Shown here: piece by piece, positions 23,443 to 30,708 of the stretch | Layout of the letters: every line of letters begins with the position of its first letter | Position numbering within the stretch: the stretch's first letter is position 1 | Source: an uncultured Christensenellaceae bacterium | GTDB taxonomy: Bacteria > Bacillota > Clostridia > Christensenellales > Borkfalkiaceae | Length of the DNA: 48,614 nt | Direction of reading: 5' to 3' | NCBI GenBank assembly: GCA_910588685.1 | Contig: CAJUPX010000017.1 | Location: 1 to 48,614, forward strand | Made by a program: the position numbers and the translations under genes | The notes under the pieces: model-generated | Seen by the model: only the letters and a program-made list of their open reading frames with translations | Databases searched by the model: none | What the model was told of the DNA's origin: nothing

Positions 23443-25836
23443 ATGGATAAAAAAGACATTATTTCTAAGATGACGCTTAAACAGAAGGCCGACCTTTTAA
23501 CGGGTAAAGACTTTTGGCAGACAATGAATTACGACGAGCTTGGCATTCCCTCGCTCTTTCTTTCCGACGGTCCCCACGGCATAAGAAAACAGGCCGCGGC
23601 AGCCGACCACCTGGGACTCAACGCGAGTATTCCCTCTACCTGTTTCCCTACGGCGGCGACTATGGCGAACTCGTGGAACGAAGAGCTCGGCGAAAAAATG
23701 GGTGAAGCTTTAGGCGACGAGGCGGCGTCTTTGAACGTAAACGTGCTTTTGGGACCCGGCACAAATATGAAGCGCAATCCCCGCTGCGGCAGAAACTTCG
23801 AGTACTTTGCCGAAGACCCCTATCTTGCGGGTAAAATGGCGGCGTCTTATATACGCGGCATACAGGCGAACGGCACTTCTGCCTGCGTAAAGCATTTTGC
23901 CGGCAACAACCAGGAAGAGCGCCGTATGGTTTCCGATTCCGTTGTGGACGAAAGAACGCTGCGCGAAATTTATTTAACGGCTTTTGAAATTGCCGTTAAA
24001 GAGGGTAAAACCAAATCAATAATGACCTCGTACAACCGTGTAAACGGAACTCACGCAGACGAAAATACTCATCTTCTCCGCGACATATTGCGCGGTGAAT
24101 GGGGGTTTGACGGCGTGGTTATTTCCGACTGGGCGGGTACGAATAATAAAGTAAATTCAACAATCGCGGGCTCGGATATCGAAATGCCCTCCTGCAAATA
24201 CGGCTCCGACGACGTTGTAAAAGCCGTGGAGGCGGGCGAGCTCGACATAAAATACGTGGACGAGTGCGTAGAGCGTATATTAACGCTTATAGAGAGCACT
24301 ACCGCGGGAGAAAAGGGAAAGCCGTTTGACGTTAAAGCTCACCACGCCCTTGCAAGGGAGTGTGCGGAGGAGAGCATAGTGCTTCTTAAAAACGACGGCG
24401 TGCTCCCGCTTGCCCAGAATACCAAGGTTGCAGTTATAGGCGATTTTGCGGAGAATCCCCGCTATCAGGGAGCGGGCTCGTCGGTTGTAAATCCCACCGA
24501 GCTCGATACGGTGTTAAAAAGCCTCGGCGGGCTTGAAAGTATCGGTTATGCAAAGGGCTTCGACCGCTACGGCAAGCGTAAATCCGGACTTATCAAAAAA
24601 GCAGTTAAGCTTGCTAAAAAGGCCGACGTAATTATACTGTGCCTCGGTCTTGACGAGGTAAGCGAGGCGGAGGGACTCGACAGAGAGCATATCCGTATTC
24701 CGCAGAACCAGATTGAGCTTTTCAGACAGGTTAAGCTCTATTCCAAAAAACTCGTGCTCGTTCTTTCTTGCGGCAGTGCCATAGAAACCGACTGGTGCCG
24801 CAGTGCGGACGCAATAGTGTACGGCTGTCTTTCGGGTCAGGCGGGCGCAGGCGCGGTTATAGACGTTATTACGGGTAAAGTAAATCCTTCCGGCAAGCTT
24901 GCCGAAACTTTCCCGGTAAAATACGAGGACTGTCCGTCGGCAAGTCATTTCCCCGGCAAGCAGATGACGGTGGAATACCGCGAGGCGCTGTACATAGGAT
25001 ACAGATATTACGATACGGCAAAAGTGCCCGTTTCGTATCCGTTCGGCTACGGTCTTTCGTATACGACTTTCGAGTATTCGGATTTGACGGTAGACGAAAA
25101 GGGCGTTACGTTCAAAATCAAGAACACCGGCGAGTACGACGGCGCGGAGATAGCGCAGCTCTACGTCGGTAAAAAGGACGGTAAAATATTCCGCCCGGCA
25201 AAGGAGTTAAAGGGCTTTAAAAAGGTATTTATTAAAAAAGGCGAAACTGCTGCTGTTAAAATTGCCTTTGACGATAAAACTTTCCGTTACTTTAACGTTA
25301 AAACGGATAAATGGGAAACCGAGGGCGGAGATTACGAGCTGTATATCGGCGCAAGCATTGCGGATATTAGGCTGGAATCCCGTATTTCGAAGACTGCCAC
25401 TACCGACGTTCTGCCGTACGACGCAGAGCTTTTGCCCTCCTATTACGGCGGCAAGGTTTCAAACGTGGGCGATAGCGAATTTACCGCTCTTTTAGGCAGG
25501 GAAATTCCCAAACCCGGCTATGAATTTTATAAACGCAAAAGAATGGTTATTCACGAAAACTGCACCATTGCGGATTTAAGGTATTCCAGGCGTTGGATTG
25601 GCAGGGCTTTTTCGGGCGGAGTAAGGTTTGCAATAGGCTTTTTGAGAAAAACGGGGCACCGTACAACCGCAAATACTCTGGTTATGGGTGTGCTGCACCA
25701 ACCCATTCGCGGGATGGCTAAATTCGGCGGGATGAGTCGCAGACAGCTCGAGGGAATGATTATGATGTTCAACGGTCATTTCTTTAAGGGGCTGGGCAGA
25801 TTTCTTTCAAAGGAAAAGGTCAAAAAGACCAAATAA
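23443..25836 (+). CDS. Glycoside hydrolase family 3 (beta-glucosidase-like)
   Basis: This 797-residue enzyme has no signal peptide, so it should act on imported oligosaccharides in the cytoplasm. The GH3 N-terminal TIM barrel (about 1-290) includes LSDGPHGIR, LLGPGTNMKRNPRCGRNFEY and the nucleophile D229 in VVISDWAG. The GH3 C-terminal sandwich (about 300-540) has ILCLGLDEVSEAEGLDREH, with the likely acid/base region. A fibronectin-III-like domain follows (about 560-640). The last 110 residues (from about 685) are an Arg/Gly/Met-rich extension outside the family core. A GTAACGGTGG site precedes the ATG. Substrate specificity (glucoside, xyloside and so on) is undetermined. Confidence 0.93.
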   Translation: MDKKDIISKMTLKQKADLLTGKDFWQTMNYDELGIPSLFLSDGPHGIRKQAAAADHLGLNASIPSTCFPTAATMANSWNEELGEKMGEALGDEAASLNVNVLLGPGTNMKRNPRCGRNFEYFAEDPYLAGKMAASYIRGIQANGTSACVKHFAGNNQEERRMVSDSVVDERTLREIYLTAFEIAVKEGKTKSIMTSYNRVNGTHADENTHLLRDILRGEWGFDGVVISDWAGTNNKVNSTIAGSDIEMPSCKYGSDDVVKAVEAGELDIKYVDECVERILTLIESTTAGEKGKPFDVKAHHALARECAEESIVLLKNDGVLPLAQNTKVAVIGDFAENPRYQGAGSSVVNPTELDTVLKSLGGLESIGYAKGFDRYGKRKSGLIKKAVKLAKKADVIILCLGLDEVSEAEGLDREHIRIPQNQIELFRQVKLYSKKLVLVLSCGSAIETDWCRSADAIVYGCLSGQAGAGAVIDVITGKVNPSGKLAETFPVKYEDCPSASHFPGKQMTVEYREALYIGYRYYDTAKVPVSYPFGYGLSYTTFEYSDLTVDEKGVTFKIKNTGEYDGAEIAQLYVGKKDGKIFRPAKELKGFKKVFIKKGETAAVKIAFDDKTFRYFNVKTDKWETEGGDYELYIGASIADIRLESRISKTATTDVLPYDAELLPSYYGGKVSNVGDSEFTALLGREIPKPGYEFYKRKRMVIHENCTIADLRYSRRWIGRAFSGGVRFAIGFLRKTGHRTTANTLVMGVLHQPIRGMAKFGGMSRRQLEGMIMMFNGHFFKGLGRFLSKEKVKKTK

Positions 25837-25876
25837 TCGAAACTTTAAAAAAATAAAATTTGAGGAGATATAAAAA

Positions 25877-26875
25877 ATGAGTGAAACGGTATCGGCGGCG
25901 GCAGCCGCTCAGGCAGAGGTGAAAAATTACACCGAAGAAGACATCAAATCACAGTTAAAACCCTTATCGGAAAACGCGTTTGTACGTTTTTTCCAGAAGA
26001 TTTGGCGTTGGTGGCTGGGAGTATGGTACGGCTTTTGCGACAAACATCCCAAGGGATCGAGTCTGCTTTATAAAGTATTTTTCTTTTTGGTATTTTCGTA
26101 CGGCGTAACTATCTGGCAGTTTGTCGTTATGACCTTTTTACCCTATGCGTTTGCAAGTCTGAACAACGGACCTGCGGGCTGGCCTATGGTGTCGATTGCG
26201 GCTGCGGGCGGCAGAAACTTCATTATATTCGGCGACGAACAGGGTTGGGGATATTTCATTGCGTTCGAAATCGCGGTGTTCACGGCTCAGTGCATAAACT
26301 TCCCTTTGCAGAGAAATATAACGTACCGTTCGCACGGTAATCCCTGGTTCCAGGCAATGTGGTACTTTATAGGCTGGGTGCTCGTTTCTATAGCAACCAA
26401 CGCAATATGGGGAATTTGCAACGCATTCCTTCTTCACTGGGGTAGCCCCGACGTATTGAACGGCTTACTCAAAACCGTGCTTACGGGCGGCGTTTCTATG
26501 GTAGTGTTCTTCTTTATATTCCTTGTAATATTCCCCGACGACAATAAAAAGGCAAAGAGCGCGCGTACGGCGTACGAAAAGCTTAAAGCTGCCAACGCTC
26601 CCGCCGAACAGCTTGCAAAAGCCGAGGCTAAGATGAACGTCTGGGAAACGAAGGCTGTAAAATCCAACGCGGAAAAAGAGTATTTCAAGGCAAAATCCCA
26701 GATTAATGCCAAGGCTATGGGATATTTTGCAACAAAGAAAAATCTTGAAATTGCAGAAACCGAAGAGGATAAAAAAATATACGGCGAAAAGCTTGAAAAG
26801 GCTTTTGAAGACGCCGTTAACGCAATAAAAGTAAAAAACGAAAAAGAAGCGGAATTTAACAAAGTTGCGGCATAA
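25877..26875 (+). CDS. GtrA-like membrane protein with charged C-terminal helices
   Basis: This 332-residue protein has an Ala-rich N-terminus and at least four membrane segments between about residues 55 and 220. The block CINFPLQRNITYRS followed by FIGWVLVSIATNAIWG resembles the GtrA family (flippase-like proteins in polyprenyl-linked sugar transfer). The last 105 residues are a long Lys/Glu/Ala-rich helical, coiled-coil-like cytoplasmic tail (AYEKLKAANAPAEQLAKAEA). GAGGAGATATAAAA is the ribosome site. It follows the GH3 gene by 40 bases and ends at a terminator, so the two are probably co-transcribed. The family call is tentative. Confidence 0.72.
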   Translation: MSETVSAAAAAQAEVKNYTEEDIKSQLKPLSENAFVRFFQKIWRWWLGVWYGFCDKHPKGSSLLYKVFFFLVFSYGVTIWQFVVMTFLPYAFASLNNGPAGWPMVSIAAAGGRNFIIFGDEQGWGYFIAFEIAVFTAQCINFPLQRNITYRSHGNPWFQAMWYFIGWVLVSIATNAIWGICNAFLLHWGSPDVLNGLLKTVLTGGVSMVVFFFIFLVIFPDDNKKAKSARTAYEKLKAANAPAEQLAKAEAKMNVWETKAVKSNAEKEYFKAKSQINAKAMGYFATKKNLEIAETEEDKKIYGEKLEKAFEDAVNAIKVKNEKEAEFNKVAA

Positions 26876-26881
26876 TAAAAC

Positions 26882-26904
26882 CTTCCCCCTGTGTAAGGGG
26901 GAAG
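26882..26904 (+). terminator. Hairpin terminator
   Basis: The stem CTTCCCCCT-gtgta-AGGGGGAAG is followed by AGTTTCT, right after the GtrA-like gene. The U tract is short. Confidence 0.65.
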
Positions 26905-26958
26905 AGTTTCTATAAAAATAAGTAAAATCTGTAAATGTTTTTTAGTGGCGGTGAATTT

Positions 26959-27918
26959 ATGAACGGCGTAGGTAATTTATTAAAAAAGTTTATAGGTATA
27001 GACATAGGCGGCACTACCGTTAAAGGTATAGTTATACGCAGCGACGGCGAAGAGGTTTGCCGCGGCAGCGTTGATACCGTTATCGGCGACGGCGACGCTC
27101 TGAGTAAGAGTATCGTAGGTCTGATAAATAAAATGCTGGCGGACATAGGCGGTTATAAAATGGACGTGCGCGGCGTGGGAATAGGCTGTCCGGGTCTTAT
27201 CGACAGCACTAACGGCGTGGTGGTCTTTGCCGGCAATCTCGGGCTAAGCTATTATCCGCTTGCAAAATCGGTGTCGGATAAGATAGGAATGCCGGTTAAA
27301 ATAACCAACGACGCAAACGCCGCGGCTCTCGGCGAAGCCAAGTTCGGCGCGGGTAAAAAATACGGCGACAGTATTCTGGTGACGCTCGGCACGGGCGTGG
27401 GCGGCGGAATAGTAATTAACGGAAAGCTTTTTGAAGGCGGCAAGTCAGCCGGCGCGGAAATAGGGCATATGGTCGTTGTAGAGGACGGTGAAAAATGCAC
27501 CTGCGGCAGGCGGGGCTGTTTTGAGAGATACGCCTCGGCGCGCGCTCTTACGCGTCAGACGGCGGCGGCAATGGAAAGCAACCGCGGCAGCGCGATGTGG
27601 CAGACGTATAATCTTGAAACCGTCAGCGGCAAAACCGCGTTCGATTATGCCGATACGGACTCCGCTGCGGGAGAGGTTGTTGACAAATATATAAACCATC
27701 TTGCGTGCGGCATAATAAATCTGATAAATATTTTCCGCCCGGAGGTTGTAATGCTCGGCGGCGGAGTAAGCGAGCAGGGCGACAGGCTTACGCAGCCCCT
27801 GCAAAAAATTATAAATAAAGAAATTTTTGCGGGCACAAGTTTTGCTCCTGTTAAAATTGTTAAGGCAAAATTAGGCAGCGACGCGGGCGCTTACGGCGCG
27901 GCGGTTCTGTTTATGTAA
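26959..27918 (+). CDS. glcK: ROK-family glucokinase
   Basis: This 319-residue sugar kinase of the ROK family phosphorylates glucose in the cytoplasm. The phosphate-binding loop GIDIGGTTVKG is near residue 12. The ROK signature region GVGGGIVINGKLFEGG and catalytic DANAAALGEA are present, and the zinc-binding CTCGRRGCFERYAS completes the type. The ATG at 26959 is preferred (GGCGGTG just upstream) over an earlier one at 26935. It fits with the GH3 upstream: the hydrolase releases hexose and this enzyme captures it as a 6-phosphate. Specificity for glucose rather than another hexose is inferred. Confidence 0.92.
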   Translation: MNGVGNLLKKFIGIDIGGTTVKGIVIRSDGEEVCRGSVDTVIGDGDALSKSIVGLINKMLADIGGYKMDVRGVGIGCPGLIDSTNGVVVFAGNLGLSYYPLAKSVSDKIGMPVKITNDANAAALGEAKFGAGKKYGDSILVTLGTGVGGGIVINGKLFEGGKSAGAEIGHMVVVEDGEKCTCGRRGCFERYASARALTRQTAAAMESNRGSAMWQTYNLETVSGKTAFDYADTDSAAGEVVDKYINHLACGIINLINIFRPEVVMLGGGVSEQGDRLTQPLQKIINKEIFAGTSFAPVKIVKAKLGSDAGAYGAAVLFM

Positions 27919-27951
27919 AATTCTGATTTTTTCTCCTCCTTTTAAGTAGAG

Positions 27952-27977
27952 GCGCGGGGAGCAGCTGCTCCCCGCGC
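27952..27977. terminator. Bidirectional hairpin terminator
   Basis: The palindrome GCGCGGGGAGCAGCTGCTCC continues to CCGCGC, giving a perfect 26-base inverted repeat between the convergent glcK and CPBP genes. TTCTTGTTT follows on the + strand. Confidence 0.75.
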
Positions 27978-27984
27978 TTCTTGT

Positions 27985-28749
27985 TTAATTAACGTTTTGT
28001 TTAACGGCAGTCAAAACTGCGTAAGTTACGTGTACCGTTACAATAACTCCGCAAACAGCCGTCAGCACCCAGAACAGGGTATCCTGCGGGTTGCCCGCTC
28101 CTATATCCGAAATCATAAGTCCGCCTATATCGAAAAGCGCGTGCAACAGTATACAGCCCCATATATTGCGCGTTTTAAGATAAACCGCGCCAAGCATACA
28201 GCCGATTAAAAAGCTGTATCCCGCTTGCAGCAATACTGCGGCGGGCGCGGCTCCGTCCAACAGATTAATTATGTGAAACAGTCCGAATACCGCCGCGGAA
28301 ATCAGAACCGTTAACAATACCCTGTGTTTTTTGGCTTTAAGCGTTTCCTCTATAAAATCAATTACTATTCCGCGGAATAAAATTTCCTCCACAAAGCCTA
28401 TAAGCAGGCATTTTATAATAAAAAGCCATAATAGGTCGAGCCTGTTTACTGCCGCCGCGCCCGATATGAGCGCGGAAAACGGAAAGTTTGCTACGGGTAT
28501 TAAAAGACAGGGCAGAAAAAACATCAGCGCGCTTTTTGTAACGCGCGGAAACGCAAACATTTTTTTATAACAGACAACAGCCAATACGCCGAGCCCTACT
28601 GCAAGACACGCTCTCGGCACAACGGCGTTTACTAGCCTGTCAGATACGGCGTCGCCCGTGTTTACCGGGAAAATTCCCGACAGAACAACGCCGAGCACGG
28701 CTAACCCCAAAACGACTATAATCGCCGCCGTTCGGACGCGCGCTTTCAC
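27985..28749 (-). CDS. CPBP-family intramembrane protease
   Basis: This 254-residue protein has about eight hydrophobic segments. The CPBP/Abi catalytic motifs are GFVEEILFRGIV (glutamate pair and Arg), FGLFHIINLL (first His) and CILLHALFDIGG (second His). Such proteins act like CAAX-prenyl endopeptidases and in bacteria often handle bacteriocin self-immunity or peptide maturation; the target here is unknown. Its start codon overlaps the glyA stop by 4 bases (ATGA type), so the two genes are translationally coupled. Confidence 0.9.
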   Translation of the reverse strand: MKARVRTAAIIVVLGLAVLGVVLSGIFPVNTGDAVSDRLVNAVVPRACLAVGLGVLAVVCYKKMFAFPRVTKSALMFFLPCLLIPVANFPFSALISGAAAVNRLDLLWLFIIKCLLIGFVEEILFRGIVIDFIEETLKAKKHRVLLTVLISAAVFGLFHIINLLDGAAPAAVLLQAGYSFLIGCMLGAVYLKTRNIWGCILLHALFDIGGLMISDIGAGNPQDTLFWVLTAVCGVIVTVHVTYAVLTAVKQNVN

Positions 28750-29996
28750 TTAACGCAGCCGGCGTAAAGGGGAAACGCCGTGCAGAGCTTTTCAATTTCA
28801 GCCTTTACGCCGACGACCGCGTCTGCGCCGCCTTCGATAATTTTTATTATCAGCCCCGCGATTTTACGCGCCTCGTTTTCTTTCATTCCGCGCGAGGTGA
28901 TAGCGGGTGTGCCCAGCCTAATGCCCGACGTTACAAACGGCTTTTGCGTATCGAACGGCACGGCGTTTTTGTTGACGGTTATATGCGCCTCGTCTAAAAG
29001 CTTTTCAAGCTCTTTGCCCGTCAGTCCTTTGTTTGAAAGGTCGAGCAGTATCAGGTGGTTGTCCGTTCCGCCCGAAACCATTTTAACGCCCGATTTTTCA
29101 AAAACCTCCGCCATAGCCTTTGCGTTTTTGATAATCTGAGCCTGGTATTCCTTAAACTCGGGAGCGAGCGCCTCTTTAAACGCAACGGCTTTTGCGGCAA
29201 TAACGTGCATAAGCGGTCCGCCCTGCGTTCCGGGGAAAACGGCTTTGTCTATCGCCTTGCCGTACTGCTCTTTGCACATAATAACGCCGCCGCGCGGTCC
29301 GCGCAGCGTCTTGTGCGTGGTGGTGGTCACAAAATCGGCGTAAGGCACGGGCGAGGGGTGCAGTCCCGCCGCAACAAGCCCCGCGATATGCGCTATGTCA
29401 ACCATCATAAGCGCGCCGACGCCGTCGCAAATTTTGCGTATTCTTTTAAAATCTATCACGCGCGGGTACGCCGACGCGCCGGAAATTATGAGCTTGGGCT
29501 TGCATTCCTTTGCAATGCGCTCCATTTCGTCATAGTCTATGCGTTCGTCCTCTTTGGAAACGCCGTAGGGCACAATGTTAAAATACTTGCCCGAAATATT
29601 TACGGGCGAGCCGTGGGAGAGGTGCCCGCCGTGCGCAAGGTTCATACCCATTACAGTATCGCCGGGCTCGCAAACGGCAAACAGCACCGCAAGGTTGGCG
29701 TTCGCGCCAGAGTGGGGCTGCACGTTGCAGTATTCGCAGCCGAACAGCTCTTTTAAACGGCCTCGCGCCAGCTCCTCGGCAATGTCCACGTATTTGCAGC
29801 CGCCGTAATAGCGGTGCGCGGGATACCCTTCGGCATATTTATTTGTAAGATGCGTACCCGCCGCGGCAAGCACCGCGGGAGATACGAAGTTTTCGCTTGC
29901 TATAAGCTCCACGTTGTTCTGCTGCCGGTCGAGTTCAAGCTTTAACGCCTCCGCAATTTCAGGGTCGGTCTGTTCAATCAAAGATATATCTATCAC
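28746..29996 (-). CDS. glyA: Serine hydroxymethyltransferase
   Basis: This 416-residue PLP enzyme interconverts serine + tetrahydrofolate and glycine + methylene-THF. It has the signature ELIASENFVSPAV, MNLAHGGHLSHGSPVN, the PLP-lysine block TTTHKTLRGPRGG and the closing SGIRLGTPAITSRGM. Length is normal. The start codon is GTG, with AAAGAGG about 9 bases upstream. It leads a two-gene unit with the CPBP protease, which has no evident link to one-carbon metabolism. Confidence 0.97.
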   Translation of the reverse strand: MIDISLIEQTDPEIAEALKLELDRQQNNVELIASENFVSPAVLAAAGTHLTNKYAEGYPAHRYYGGCKYVDIAEELARGRLKELFGCEYCNVQPHSGANANLAVLFAVCEPGDTVMGMNLAHGGHLSHGSPVNISGKYFNIVPYGVSKEDERIDYDEMERIAKECKPKLIISGASAYPRVIDFKRIRKICDGVGALMMVDIAHIAGLVAAGLHPSPVPYADFVTTTTHKTLRGPRGGVIMCKEQYGKAIDKAVFPGTQGGPLMHVIAAKAVAFKEALAPEFKEYQAQIIKNAKAMAEVFEKSGVKMVSGGTDNHLILLDLSNKGLTGKELEKLLDEAHITVNKNAVPFDTQKPFVTSGIRLGTPAITSRGMKENEARKIAGLIIKIIEGGADAVVGVKAEIEKLCTAFPLYAGCVK

Positions 29997-30016
29997 TTTT
30001 TACCTCTTTTCTTTTT

Positions 30017-30046
30017 ATTATATAACTCAACCGCCCCGTCTGTCAA
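30017..30046 (-). promoter_or_regulatory. Promoter of glyA
   Basis: On the minus strand there is TTGACA, 18 nt and TATAAT, about 21 bases before the GTG start. Confidence 0.75.
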
Positions 30047-30101
30047 TTAACGTTCGGTTAAAAATATTTTTATAAAAATTTTAACTTTGGTTATTTTTTA
30101 G

Positions 30102-30130
30102 TTGACAAGCGCACGTTTCGACATTATAAT
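30102..30130 (+). promoter_or_regulatory. Promoter of the feo operon, with possible metal-regulator boxes
   Basis: TTGACA (30102-30107), 17 nt and TATAAT (30125-30130). Related GGTT/AACC words surround it: TTAACTTTGGTTA just upstream (near 30080), CCTTGGTTAAGTT downstream (near 30146) and AACCAAGGTTAA before the second feoA (near 30424). They could be sites for a DtxR/Fur-like iron repressor, but none is an exact known box. Confidence 0.65.
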
Positions 30131-30182
30131 TACTTTTGAAAATTATCCTTGGTTAAGTTTTGAGGATAATAAGGAGGTAATT

Positions 30183-30395
30183 ATGCCGATAGCATTCGCG
30201 CCTGCGGGCACCGAGTTTGAAATAAGAAAGGTTGGCGCAGACGAAAAGGTTAAAAAGCACTTGCAGGAAATGGGAATTGGCGTAGGCGGAAAAATAACGC
30301 TTATATCTTCGAGCGGCGGCAACGTCATAGTAATAGTTAAAGAGGGCAGGTTATGCCTCGATAAAACGCTTGCAGGCAAGATTTTAGTGGCGTAA
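30183..30395 (+). CDS. feoA: FeoA-domain protein, first copy
   Basis: This 70-residue cytoplasmic SH3-like protein is linked to the ferrous iron transporter FeoB. It shows the FeoA pattern GTEFEIRKVGADEKVKKHLQ, EMGIGVGGKITLIS and VIVKEGRLCLDKTLAGKILV. The start is the ATG after AAGGAGGTAATT; the longer open frame begins in the promoter. A second FeoA follows 82 bases downstream, and the two are clearly different in sequence, as in several Clostridia where FeoA occurs in pairs. Confidence 0.93.
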   Translation: MPIAFAPAGTEFEIRKVGADEKVKKHLQEMGIGVGGKITLISSSGGNVIVIVKEGRLCLDKTLAGKILVA

Positions 30396-30477
30396 TGCCG
30401 CTAAAAAATTTGCGCAAAAACTAAACCAAGGTTAATATTTATAAATTTAAGAACATATATATTTAAAAGGAGGCTAT

Positions 30478-30708
30478 ATGAAGAAATTGCTCAGCGACTT
30501 TACCGTAGGCGAAAGCGGAAAAATAATATCCGTCACGGGCGAGGGCAGAATACGCCGCAGACTCTTCGATATGGGCGTAACGCCCGGTGCGGAGCTTACG
30601 ATGCGTAAAAAGGCGCCGCTCGGCGACCCTATCGAAATAACGCTGCGCGGCTACGAGCTGACGCTCAGAAAAACAGAGGCGGCTTGCGTGGAGGTGGAAG
30701 TCTTATGA
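30478..30708 (+). CDS. feoA: FeoA-domain protein, second copy
   Basis: This 76-residue FeoA-type SH3 protein has the conserved RRRLFDMGVTPGAELTMRKK and the closing GYELTLRKTEAACVEVEVL. It is more typical than the first copy, retaining the RL-x-DMG-x-TPG core. AAAAGGAGG precedes the ATG. It overlaps the feoB start by 4 bases (ATGA), indicating coupled translation and a one-to-one supply with FeoB, whose G domain FeoA is thought to modulate. Confidence 0.95.
   Translation: MKKLLSDFTVGESGKIISVTGEGRIRRRLFDMGVTPGAELTMRKKAPLGDPIEITLRGYELTLRKTEAACVEVEVL

Noticed and set aside
29055..29756. 233-codon open frame antisense to glyA
   Set aside because: It is a shadow of a well-conserved gene with no signals of its own.
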